This document shows, one piece after another, positions 28,323-36,531 of a stretch of 61,024 nucleotides of DNA; position 1 is the first letter of the stretch; every line of letters begins with the position of its first letter. Source of the DNA: Comamonas sp. (GTDB lineage Bacteria > Pseudomonadota > Gammaproteobacteria > Burkholderiales > Burkholderiaceae_C); assembly GCF_009360615.1 (NCBI RefSeq), contig NZ_SPEY01000030.1, positions 1-61,024 on the forward strand, written 5' to 3'. The notes under the pieces were generated by a model. That model was not told where the DNA came from, did not search any database, and was given only the letters and a program-made list of their open reading frames with translations. The translations under genes and the position numbers were made by a program.

Positions 28323-28693
28323 TGCTCCAGGCGGACGCCCCACCGCGTTGCCTTGGTGCGGATATAGACCTGGTGCCAGCGTGCAAGGTCCTTGGCGATC
28401 CGAGCGCCGAAGACCCGGTGCGTGCCGTGTGCGGGCCGGGACCGATGGCATGCCACAGTGTGGATGCAGGGCCGCCGGGCGTGCCCTGCGTGGCTGCCGC
28501 AGCCCGCTGGTCATTGGCGGCGTGCAGCGCCTGGGGCCCGTGCTTGGGAAAAAGCGCTCATGCTGCCGACTCTCGGCGTTTTCAGACAGGCCCGGAGCTG
28601 GCACACGGCCGGGCTCTGGTGCGGCCGGCATCGGGGGGGCGCAGCGGATGCGGGCAAAGCCTTGTCCGTGCACGGGCTCGCTACACTGCAGCC
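28323..28693. other. Intergenic, no gene recognised
   Basis: All six frames were inspected. The open frames here are GC-rich shadows with Arg/Gly/Pro-rich translations and no recognisable motif. It separates the permease from the ArsC-like gene and may hold the promoter of the latter; no clear box was identified. Confidence 0.5.
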
Positions 28694-29074
28694 ATGATCA
28701 CCAGTACCGACACCCCCGTGAATCGTCCCGATATCACCATCTTCCACAACAACCGCTGCAGCAATTCGCGTGGCGCGCTGGCATTGCTGCGCGAGCGTGG
28801 CATCGAGCCCAACATCGTGGATTACCTCGCCACGCCACTGACGGCGCCCGAGCTGGCCGAGCTGGTCGCGCACCTGGGCGTGCCTGTGCGTGACGTGCTG
28901 CGCAGCAAGGAGCCCCGCTTCAAGGAGCTGGGGCTGGACGATGCCGCTGTCAGCGATGTGCAACTGATTCAGGCCGTGGCTGCGCATCCGGTGCTGCTCA
29001 ATCGCCCCATCGTGGTCACGCCCAAGGGGGCCAGGCTTTGCCGCCCGCCGGAGCTGGTGCTGGAGCTGATCTGA
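28694..29074 (+). CDS. arsC: ArsC-like arsenate reductase family protein (glutaredoxin type)
   Basis: The 126-residue thioredoxin-fold protein has the HxxxCxxxR site HNNRCSNSR (H18, C22, R26), NIVDYLATPLTAPEL, LRSKEPRFKELGLDD and PVLLNRPIVVTPKGARLCRPPE. The family uses glutathione and glutaredoxin to reduce arsenate. The usual HNPRCSKSR is slightly altered, and no arsenic genes (arsR, arsB, acr3) are nearby, so the physiological substrate is uncertain. The start is the ATG at 28694; the open frame extends upstream without meaning. Confidence 0.85.
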   Translation: MITSTDTPVNRPDITIFHNNRCSNSRGALALLRERGIEPNIVDYLATPLTAPELAELVAHLGVPVRDVLRSKEPRFKELGLDDAAVSDVQLIQAVAAHPVLLNRPIVVTPKGARLCRPPELVLELI

Positions 29075-29246
29075 GGAAAGTGATTCCCGGTCGCAAGAGG
29101 CCTGAGGTCGCGGCGCGGCAGGTGCCGGCGAATGCCGGTTCAGGAGCCAGGCTGAAAACCACGAGCGCCTAAGTCTCGCCTAAGTGTGGAAGGTCAAACT
29201 TCCCTTCAATGACACCGATCCGGTGCTTTTCTTTGAAAGGATGACC

Positions 29247-30782
29247 ATGAACACAATTCTGTCCACGCCTCGCCGACTGGTCATGGCCCTCGTGGCGGCT
29301 GGTGCGATTGGCGCACTGGGCGCCACCGGTGCCGGTCTGGTGGGAACCCGCAGCGCAGCCCAGGCCACCGAGTCTGCAGTGGCTGCACAGCCCACAGCGC
29401 TTAACCTGCCTGCGGTGAATGCTCCCAATTTTGCGGATATCACGGCACGTAACGGCGCGGCCGTGGTCAATATCAGCGTGGTGGGTTCCTCTCGTGCCAT
29501 GAGCGACGATGAAGGCGACCCGACCAGCGAACGTCAGCAACAGGGCCCGGGCATCAGCCCTGACGATCCCTTCTTTGAATTCTTCCGCCAGTTCGGCATT
29601 CCAGGCATGCCCGGTGGTCAGGGCATGGGGCCGCGTGCGCAGCAGCCCGATACACCCATGCGCGGACAGGGCTCCGGCTTCATCGTCTCCAGTGATGGCG
29701 TGATCCTGACCAATGCCCACGTGGTGCATGGTGCCAAGGAGGTGACGGTCAAGCTCAATGATCGCCGCGAGTTCAGGGCCAAGGTGCTGGGAGCCGATCC
29801 CAGGACCGACGTGGCAGTACTCAAGATCGACGCCAGCGGCCTGCCCACGGTCAAGCTGGGCCAGACCAGCCAGCTGCGTGTGGGGGACTGGGTGCTGGCG
29901 ATCGGCTCGCCCTTCGGTTTCGAAAACAGCGTGACGGCCGGTGTGGTGAGCGCCAAGGGGCGTTCCCTGCCCGACGACTCCTTTGTGCCTTTTCTGCAGA
30001 CGGATGTGGCCATCAACCCCGGCAACTCCGGCGGTCCGCTCTTCAATGCGCAAGGCGAGGTCGTGGGCATCAACAGCCAGATCTACACCCGCTCGGGGGG
30101 CTATCAGGGAGTGTCGTTTGCGATTCCCATCGAACTGGCAACCCGTGTCCAACAGCAGATTCAGGCAACCGGCAAAGCCCAGCACGCCAAACTGGGCGTG
30201 AGTGTGCAGGAAGTGAACCAGGCCTTTGCCGACTCCTTCAAGCTGGACAAGCCGGAAGGGGCCTTGGTCGCCAGTGTCGAAAAGAACGGCCCTGCCGCCA
30301 CGGCCGGACTGGAGCCCGGCGATGTGGTGCGCAAGGTGGATGGCAAGCCCATTGTCGGATCCGGCGATCTGCCGGCCTTCATCGGCCAGGCCCTGCCCGG
30401 GCAGAAAGTGACGCTGGAAGTCTGGCGCAAGGGTGAATCCAAGACCCTGAGTGCGACCCTGGGCGATGCCAGCGACAAATCGGTGAAGGTGGCCAGCTCC
30501 CCAAGCGATGGCGACAAGGGCAAGCTGGGTCTGGCGCTACGCCCGCTGCAGCCCGAGGAGAAACGGCAGATTGGCGTGGATTCCGGACTGCTGGTGGCGC
30601 AGGCCAGCGGCCCTGCTGCAGCCGCAGGCATCAGTCGGGGCGACGTGCTGCTGTCCATCAACGGCGCTCCTGCCGGAAACATCGACGAAGTGCGGGCGGC
30701 AGTCGCCAGGGCGGACAAGACCGTGGCCGTGCTGATCTGGCGCGATGGCAACAAGATCTTTGTGCCGGTACGGCTGGGTTGA
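29247..30782 (+). CDS. Periplasmic Deg/HtrA serine protease (DegP/DegQ/MucD type)
   Basis: The 511-residue protease-chaperone has an N-terminal signal sequence with twin Arg before the hydrophobic core, then the trypsin-like domain with triad H158 (LTNAHVV), D188 (DPRTDVAVLKID) and S261 (NPGNSGGPLFN). Two PDZ domains follow (about 295-385 and 420-505). It degrades misfolded envelope proteins. The ATG at 29247 is preferred because AAAGGA sits at the proper distance; the ATG two codons upstream is too close to it. A strong terminator follows. Confidence 0.94.
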   Translation: MNTILSTPRRLVMALVAAGAIGALGATGAGLVGTRSAAQATESAVAAQPTALNLPAVNAPNFADITARNGAAVVNISVVGSSRAMSDDEGDPTSERQQQGPGISPDDPFFEFFRQFGIPGMPGGQGMGPRAQQPDTPMRGQGSGFIVSSDGVILTNAHVVHGAKEVTVKLNDRREFRAKVLGADPRTDVAVLKIDASGLPTVKLGQTSQLRVGDWVLAIGSPFGFENSVTAGVVSAKGRSLPDDSFVPFLQTDVAINPGNSGGPLFNAQGEVVGINSQIYTRSGGYQGVSFAIPIELATRVQQQIQATGKAQHAKLGVSVQEVNQAFADSFKLDKPEGALVASVEKNGPAATAGLEPGDVVRKVDGKPIVGSGDLPAFIGQALPGQKVTLEVWRKGESKTLSATLGDASDKSVKVASSPSDGDKGKLGLALRPLQPEEKRQIGVDSGLLVAQASGPAAAAGISRGDVLLSINGAPAGNIDEVRAAVARADKTVAVLIWRDGNKIFVPVRLG

Positions 30783-30804
30783 CGGGTGCCTTGACCCTGC
30801 AGAG

Positions 30805-30833
30805 AACCGCAACCTTCCGGTTGCGGTTTTTCT
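30805..30833 (+). terminator. Rho-independent terminator after the HtrA gene
   Basis: AACCGCAACC (30805-30814) and GGTTGCGGTT (30819-30828) form a perfect 10-bp stem with a TTCC loop, followed by TTTCTT. Confidence 0.92.
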
Positions 30834-30846
30834 TGATCCGCATTGG

Positions 30847-30876
30847 TTGATTCAAAACTAAAAATATCTGAATCAA
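30847..30876. promoter_or_regulatory. Inverted repeat in the leader of the ABC-phosphatase gene
   Basis: TTGATTCA (30847-30854) and TGAATCAA (30869-30876) are exact inverted repeats separated by 14 AT-rich bases. They lie between the HtrA terminator and the fusion gene, in the only AT-rich stretch here, so promoter or operator function is plausible but unproven. Confidence 0.35.
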
Positions 30877-31063
30877 TGACTTCAAAGTGGATTTCCCCAT
30901 ATTGTTGTCATGTTTCAAGAGGTAACGAGTTGCAGGGGATGTAATGCCATAGACTGCCGGCCAAAACATTCGTTCGCCTTTGGGGCGCCATGCGGTGGCA
31001 ATTCGGTGTGACCGCGAACAAATCGTGACGGCCCTCGAAACAGGCGCTGCGAGGGGGACATTC

Positions 31064-32611
31064 TTGGATCAGCAACACAGTCTGCAATTGCAAGGCCTGG
31101 GCGCTTCATTTGGTCCGCGGGTGGTTCTGGCCGAAGTGGACTTCACGCTGCCGCAATCAGGCGTAACCGCCTTGCTGGGCCCCGCCGGAACCGGCAAGTC
31201 CACGTTGCTGCGCACGCTGGCCGGGCTGAATGCCAGCAATCCGCGCTTTCGCAGCTGGGGACAGGTGGTCTATGCCGATCAGCCGCTGCGTATGCCTTGG
31301 AGCGCCGATGGCGTGCAGGCCTTGCCGCGCCTGGTGCAGCAGCACGCCAGGCTGATGCGCGCAAATACCCTGGATGCCCTGATCGAGAACGCGCGCCAGT
31401 GCGAGTCACGTGCGCCACTGCAATGGCGTCATTGGGTGACCGAACAGCTGCAACACTATGGCCTGGCCGAGCTTGCCCAGGTGCTGGACAAGCCCACCAT
31501 GCTGTTGAGTGCAGTGCAGCAGCGTGCCGTGGCCATTTTGCGCGAGGCCTGGGCCAGGCCGGCAGTGCTGATGATCGATGAGCCCACGGCCGAGCTGGAG
31601 GGCTATGAGGCATTTTTGTTGCTGGACGTGATCAAGCAGATCGGTCAGCACCGCTGTGTGCTGATGGTGACGCACCAGCAGCAGCATGCACAGGCTGCTG
31701 CGCAGCAGATGCTGCTGCTCGCAGGCGGGCGTATCCAGGAGGCCGCAGCAATGGAGCAGTTCATCCAGCATCCGCTCAGCGCTGCCGGCCAGCAGTTCGT
31801 GCGTAGCGGCAGCTGCGCCGTACCCATGCCGGGAACGCCTGTGCAGGAGCTGGCCGATGATGTGCTGCCCCCACCGCCGCTGCCTGCTGCAGCTCTGGCG
31901 GCCATCGCTGAATTTTCGGAGCCGTGTCCATCGTCGCCGGTCGCGGTGGAGGATCCCGAGCGGCCTGCGCCGGAGTTTGTCGCGGCACCCGAGCCGGGGG
32001 CGTCTGGGCCGGCCGCAGCCTTGGTGCTTTCAGCATCTGGCGAGATCTCTGGATACCGCTATCAGGCTCGCACCGTCAGTGCGGCCGTGCTGATGGAGAT
32101 GCAGCCATTGCAGGCCGCTGAAAATGCCGTGCCTGCCAGCCGGGGCCCGAGCGGGTTTTCCTGGCTGGTGCCAGGGCGGCTGGCGGGTACTCCCTGGCCG
32201 GGCGTGGTGTACGACATGGACGCCGATCTCAAGGCGCTTCAACGCTGCGGCATCACCATGCTGATCACGTTGACGGAGAAGGACTTTCCGCAGGATGCGC
32301 TGGCCCGCAACGGACTCAGGAACTTTCACCTGCCGGTCTATGACCACGAGCCGCCGACGGTGGCGCAGATGCAGATGCTGCTGGCGCGCATGTCTGCCGC
32401 TCTGCGCCGTGGAGAGGTGCTGGCGGTGCACTGCCTTGCCGGACTGGGCCGCACCGGCACCGTGCTGGCGGCCTGGCTGGTGCGCGAGGGCCTGACTGCC
32501 GAAGAGGCTTTGCGTCGTGTGCGATTGATCGATGCCCAGTACGTGCAGTCCGAGGCGCAGGAGGCGCTGGTATACGAATTCGAAAACGCATTGCTGCAAA
32601 AGATGGCGTGA
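31064..32611 (+). CDS. Fusion of an ABC-type ATPase with a dual-specificity/tyrosine phosphatase
   Basis: Residues 1-235 form an ABC nucleotide-binding domain: Walker A GPAGTGKST (K45), degenerate signature LSAVQ (about 148-152, instead of LSGGQ), Walker B VLMIDEPTAE (D172, E173) and the switch His about 204. A Pro/Ala-rich linker (about 250-370) leads to a cysteine phosphatase domain with HCLAGLGRTGT (H456, C457, R463), preceded by the loop VYDHEPPTVAQMQ. No permease gene is adjacent, so a regulatory rather than transport role is likely. The TTG at 31064 follows GAGGGG at suitable spacing; in-frame GTG (31025) and TTG (30980) starts remain possible. Confidence 0.85.
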   Translation: MDQQHSLQLQGLGASFGPRVVLAEVDFTLPQSGVTALLGPAGTGKSTLLRTLAGLNASNPRFRSWGQVVYADQPLRMPWSADGVQALPRLVQQHARLMRANTLDALIENARQCESRAPLQWRHWVTEQLQHYGLAELAQVLDKPTMLLSAVQQRAVAILREAWARPAVLMIDEPTAELEGYEAFLLLDVIKQIGQHRCVLMVTHQQQHAQAAAQQMLLLAGGRIQEAAAMEQFIQHPLSAAGQQFVRSGSCAVPMPGTPVQELADDVLPPPPLPAAALAAIAEFSEPCPSSPVAVEDPERPAPEFVAAPEPGASGPAAALVLSASGEISGYRYQARTVSAAVLMEMQPLQAAENAVPASRGPSGFSWLVPGRLAGTPWPGVVYDMDADLKALQRCGITMLITLTEKDFPQDALARNGLRNFHLPVYDHEPPTVAQMQMLLARMSAALRRGEVLAVHCLAGLGRTGTVLAAWLVREGLTAEEALRRVRLIDAQYVQSEAQEALVYEFENALLQKMA

Positions 32612-32699
32612 TGTTTTCAGGGCCGCTCCGGCAGGATTCCTGCCGGCCGGGATAGAGCGCATCGCGCAAAAAGATAAGCAATAGGAAAGAGAGAACCCC

Positions 32700-33104
32700 A
32701 TGAGTTTGGATGCTGTGTTGACGCAGGCCGTGGCTTCGGTGCCTGAATGTCTGGCCGCTGGCTATGTGGATGCTGCCTCCGGCATGCTGCTATCGATTCG
32801 CACCGTGGACTCCCATCCGCGTGAAGTGATCGATCTGGTGGCGGCTGCCACGGCCGATCTGTTCAACGGCCCCAATGTCTCCATGATCGAGACCTTGTTC
32901 AAGCGTTCGCGCGGCATCAGCGATGACGGCCATCACTACTTTCAGGAAATCATCATCAACAGCGATAACCTGATTCATGTCTTTCTGCGCAGCAAGGCAG
33001 TCCCCGACTATGTGGCCGTCTTTGTCTGTCGCCGTACTGCCAACCTGGGCATGGCATTGACCAAGGCGCGCATGGCGATGCCGGGCATCGAGGCTGCGGT
33101 GTGA
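32700..33104 (+). CDS. Small roadblock/LC7-like protein
   Basis: The 134-residue protein has the alternating pattern of a roadblock/LC7 domain: AAGYVDAASGMLLSIRTVD near the N-terminus, a central helix, then two final strands and a helix (IINSDNLIHVFLRS, DYVAVFVCRRTANLGMALTKARMAM). Such domains bind or regulate NTPases. The gene follows the ABC-ATPase/phosphatase fusion on the same strand after 88 bases with its own purine-rich ribosome site, so the two may work together. Assignment is by fold pattern and is tentative. Confidence 0.65.
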   Translation: MSLDAVLTQAVASVPECLAAGYVDAASGMLLSIRTVDSHPREVIDLVAAATADLFNGPNVSMIETLFKRSRGISDDGHHYFQEIIINSDNLIHVFLRSKAVPDYVAVFVCRRTANLGMALTKARMAMPGIEAAV

Positions 33105-33211
33105 TTGCCAGCCCTGCATGCAAGGTGCCGTCGGGGCGAGAAGGCGGGTTGCGATGCTCCCTTTGAATCGGGTGCTGTTCACTCCCGCAGAAGCGGCGCT
33201 ATCCTTGCGCC

Positions 33212-33871
33212 ATGCGCTTATTGCTCGTTGAAGATGACACCATGATCGGCCAGGCCGTGCTGGCGCTGCTGCGCAGCGAAGGCTATGCGGTGGACTGGGT
33301 TCAGGACGGCGCCCGGGCCGATACGGCGCTGCGGGGCCACCATTACGATCTGGTTCTGCTTGATCTGGGATTGCCGCAGATGGACGGCCTGCAGGTGCTG
33401 CGCCAGATGCGTGCGCGCAAGGACGCGACTCCCGTGCTGGTTGCCACGGCGCGTGATGCCGTGCGTGATCGCATTGCGGGCCTTGATGCCGGTGCCGATG
33501 ACTATGTGATCAAGCCCTATGACATGGACGAACTGCTGGCCCGCATTCGTGCGCTGGCCAGACGTGCCGCAGGGCATCTGGAGGCCGTGTACGAGCATGG
33601 CGGCATCATGCTGAACCCCAATACCCGCGAGGCCCGTGTGAATGGTCTGCCGGTCACCCTGTCAGGCCGAGAATGGGCGGTGCTGCAGGCATTGCTGGCA
33701 AGGCCGGGAGCCACGCTGTCGCGCCAGCAGCTCGAAGACAAACTCTACGGCTGGGGCGATGAGGTCAGCAGCAATGCCGTGGAGGTCTATATCCACGGAC
33801 TGCGGAAAAAGCTCGGTGCTGCCGCCGTGCTCAATGTGCGTGGCCTCGGATACATGGTACCCAGACCATGA
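33212..33871 (+). CDS. OmpR-family response regulator (QseB/PmrA-like)
   Basis: The 219-residue protein has a receiver with phosphoacceptor D51 (LVLLDLGLPQMDG) and K101 (YVIKPYD), then a winged-helix DNA-binding domain (VTLSGREWAVLQALLARPGATLSR to VEVYIHGLRKKLG and VRGLGYM). It regulates transcription on signal from the sensor kinase encoded next, whose start overlaps its stop by four bases. The target genes are not visible. Confidence 0.93.
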   Translation: MRLLLVEDDTMIGQAVLALLRSEGYAVDWVQDGARADTALRGHHYDLVLLDLGLPQMDGLQVLRQMRARKDATPVLVATARDAVRDRIAGLDAGADDYVIKPYDMDELLARIRALARRAAGHLEAVYEHGGIMLNPNTREARVNGLPVTLSGREWAVLQALLARPGATLSRQQLEDKLYGWGDEVSSNAVEVYIHGLRKKLGAAAVLNVRGLGYMVPRP

Positions 33872-35235
33872 GCAAAAGCCAGGCATTGAAGCGGCTGAGG
33901 CTTCCGGGTTCGCTGGGCGCGCGCCTGCTGCTGTTCATCGGCATGGCGATTTTGCTGGTGGCTGTTCTGCAGGGGGCTTTTGCCTATCGCAATGCACTGG
34001 AGCAGACCGATACCTTGTTCGACTACCAGATGCAGCAGACGGCGTTTGCACTGCGCGCAGGCCTTCCAGTCGATGCCAAGGGCCGTCCGCAGGGGACGCC
34101 ACCCGAAGATGAGAACAACGAATTCATCGTTCAGGTCTGGACCAACGAAGGCTTGAGAATCTTCGAATCGGCCCTGGGAGATGCCTTGCCCCAGATGGCC
34201 GTGCTGGGTTTTGCCGACGTGCCGGCGCGCGGCACCATCTATCGTGTGTTTTCGCTCCAGACGCGCTCTCAGGTGATTCAGATTGCCCAGGACATGCGCG
34301 TGCGTCAACTGCTGGCGCGCGCTGCGGCCTGGCGCAGCCTGCTGCCCGTGGTGCTGCTGCTGCCGCTGCTGGCGCTGGCCGTGTGGTGGGTGATTCGCCG
34401 CTCCCTGACCCCCGTGCAGCGGGTGCGCAGGGAGCTGGCCCTGCGTCAGCCCCAGGATCTGGCTCCGGTTGCGGAGCATGATCTGCCGGATGAGATGCGC
34501 CCTCTGGTGCAGGAATTCAACAGTTTGCTGCAGCGCGTGCGCGAGGCCTTCGAGACGCAGCAGAATTTCGTGGCAGATGCCGCTCATGAGCTGCGCTCGC
34601 CGCTGGCTGCATTGCAGCTGCAGCTGCAGCTGCTGCGCAAGGCAACGGACAGCGCCGAGCGCGAGGCGGCCCAGGCGCGCCTCGCGGAGGGCATCGGGCG
34701 CGCCAGACGGCTGGTGGAGCAGTTGCTTGCGTTGGCGAGGCAGGAAGCCAAGCCGCAGACCGAAGGCGCATCGCTGGCAGACTTGCGATTGCTGGTGGAG
34801 CAGGCTCTGGTGGATGCGGCGCCGGCTGCCCAGGACAAAGGGCTGGACATGGGGTTGAGTGAAGCGCCGCACCAGCAGTCCTCTTTCTGCGTGTCCGCAG
34901 ATGCGGAGGCTCTGGCGGTACTGCTGCGCAATCTGCTGGACAACGCGATCAAGTACGTCCCCGAAGGTGGGCGTGTCGACGTGGGCTGGCTGCAGGACGA
35001 GCACGGCCGAGCGCTGGTGGTGGAGGATTCGGGGGGCGGCATCGCAGCGGCCGAGCGCCAGCGCGTCCTGCAGCGCTTTGTGCGTGGCCAGGGGGCTGCA
35101 GGCATGGCGGGCGGCAGCGGTCTGGGGCTGGCGATTGTTCAGAGCATTGCCACAAGCAGTGGCGCCCGGCTTTTGCTTGACGAGTCACCGCAATTGGGAG
35201 GCTTGCGTGTCCGGGTCCTCTGGCCTCAGGCCTAG
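33868..35235 (+). CDS. Sensor histidine kinase (QseC-like)
   Basis: The 455-residue membrane kinase has transmembrane segments at about 18-38 and 157-176 enclosing a periplasmic sensor of about 120 residues, a HAMP-like linker, the phosphorylated His about H240 (FVADAAHELRSPLAALQLQLQ), N box LLDNAIKYVPEGG and G boxes VEDSGGGI and GGSGLGLAIVQSIA. It forms a two-component pair with the preceding regulator. The stimulus is unknown. Confidence 0.93.
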   Translation: MSKSQALKRLRLPGSLGARLLLFIGMAILLVAVLQGAFAYRNALEQTDTLFDYQMQQTAFALRAGLPVDAKGRPQGTPPEDENNEFIVQVWTNEGLRIFESALGDALPQMAVLGFADVPARGTIYRVFSLQTRSQVIQIAQDMRVRQLLARAAAWRSLLPVVLLLPLLALAVWWVIRRSLTPVQRVRRELALRQPQDLAPVAEHDLPDEMRPLVQEFNSLLQRVREAFETQQNFVADAAHELRSPLAALQLQLQLLRKATDSAEREAAQARLAEGIGRARRLVEQLLALARQEAKPQTEGASLADLRLLVEQALVDAAPAAQDKGLDMGLSEAPHQQSSFCVSADAEALAVLLRNLLDNAIKYVPEGGRVDVGWLQDEHGRALVVEDSGGGIAAAERQRVLQRFVRGQGAAGMAGGSGLGLAIVQSIATSSGARLLLDESPQLGGLRVRVLWPQA

Positions 35236-35387
35236 TCCGACAACGATTGCTTGAAAATACAGGCGTTGGAATCCTGCTTTCATTGCATGATGGATCGCTC
35301 ATCCAAGCTGCGTCAAGGCCATGATGTCGAGACTTCGGCTCCTGTTTGAGCGGCCGTATTTGTCGTGTGTTCCCCCCCAATTGCACC

Positions 35388-36410
35388 ATGCCATCAATTA
35401 TTCAGCGCCTTTCCCAGACCGTATCCAGCTCCCAGAATCTGCCCAGCTTCACTCGGCCTCTTCTGGAAATCATGGTGGAGGTGACGGATCTGGAGTCGGC
35501 CTATCTCACCACGGTGGATGAGGCTCGTGGCATTCAGAACGTTCTGTACTCCCTCAATACGGGGGGGATGAAGATTCCCGAAGGGCTGGAGGTTCCCTGG
35601 CACGACACCCTGTGCAAACGCTCGCTCGACGAAGGGCGTACCTTTACCGACAACGTTGGCGAGTGTTGGGGGGACTCGGCGGCGGCGCGCCAATTGGGTA
35701 TACAGACCTATGTGAGCACGCCCGTTCGATTCTCCAATGGTGCATTGTTTGGCACCTTGTGTGCCGCCAGCGACCACTCCGTCGCGCTGGCAGGCGAGGC
35801 CGAAGATCTGATGCGCCTGTTCGCCAAGATCATTGCCGGCTTTGCCGAGCGCGAGCAGTTGTTGCGATCGCTGCAGCTTGCCAATGCGGAGCTGGCCTCG
35901 CTGGCCATGCTCGACTCTCTGACCGGACTGCCCAATCGCCGCTGTGTGACCGAGGAACTCAACCGGCTCATCGCCCATTGCCGACGTACCCGCGAATGGG
36001 TGCTGGTCGGATTTGTGGATCTTGATCGCTTCAAGCAGATCAATGACCAGTTTGGCCATGAAGCAGGGGATACGTTGCTGCGCGCCATGGCCGAACAACT
36101 GCGAGCCGCCATGCGCAGCAGTGACATGCTGGCTCGCTTTGGAGGCGATGAATTCGTCATGGTTGGCACAGGCCCCTTGCTCGATGAAGACGGTGAGAGC
36201 GTGATCAGGGAGATGCAACTGCGGCTGAGCAATGCCTCTGTCGCCAGCTTGCAGTTGGCCGACGGGCGCAAGATCGACTATGCCGGAGCCAGCGTGGGCA
36301 TGGTCTGTCTGATGCCCGATGCAACAGATGTCGATGATGCCCTGCAGAAAGCCGATGCCGCGATGTACAAAGTGAAGGCGGCAAGGCAGAGGCAGCTCGA
36401 GATGATCTGA
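35388..36410 (+). CDS. Diguanylate cyclase with N-terminal GAF domain
   Basis: The 340-residue protein carries a GAF domain (about 20-155) and a GGDEF domain with an intact active site RFGGDEF (252-256) and an inhibitory RxxD site (R243-S-S-D246) five residues before it. It should make cyclic-di-GMP with product feedback control. The start is the ATG giving MPSIIQRLSQ; codons upstream are in a C-rich leader. A strong terminator follows. Confidence 0.92.
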   Translation: MPSIIQRLSQTVSSSQNLPSFTRPLLEIMVEVTDLESAYLTTVDEARGIQNVLYSLNTGGMKIPEGLEVPWHDTLCKRSLDEGRTFTDNVGECWGDSAAARQLGIQTYVSTPVRFSNGALFGTLCAASDHSVALAGEAEDLMRLFAKIIAGFAEREQLLRSLQLANAELASLAMLDSLTGLPNRRCVTEELNRLIAHCRRTREWVLVGFVDLDRFKQINDQFGHEAGDTLLRAMAEQLRAAMRSSDMLARFGGDEFVMVGTGPLLDEDGESVIREMQLRLSNASVASLQLADGRKIDYAGASVGMVCLMPDATDVDDALQKADAAMYKVKAARQRQLEMI

Positions 36411-36418
36411 GCCGCCAG

Positions 36419-36440
36419 GACTCCTTCGGGAGTCTTTTTC
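36419..36440 (+). terminator. Rho-independent terminator between the two diguanylate cyclase genes
   Basis: GACTCC-TTCG-GGAGTC is a stem with the stable UUCG tetraloop, followed by five T residues. Confidence 0.92.
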
Positions 36441-36531
36441 TGCGCTGCACGGCAATGCGGCGGCAGCTCGCGACAGAGGGGGCGCGACAGGCCTGTCGTC
36501 TCGGTAATAATCGTTGGCGGAGGTATCGTTT

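Noticed and set aside
28694..29074. ArsC-like gene considered as part of an arsenic-resistance operon
   Set aside because: No arsR, arsB/acr3 or arsH nearby, so only the single family member is reported.
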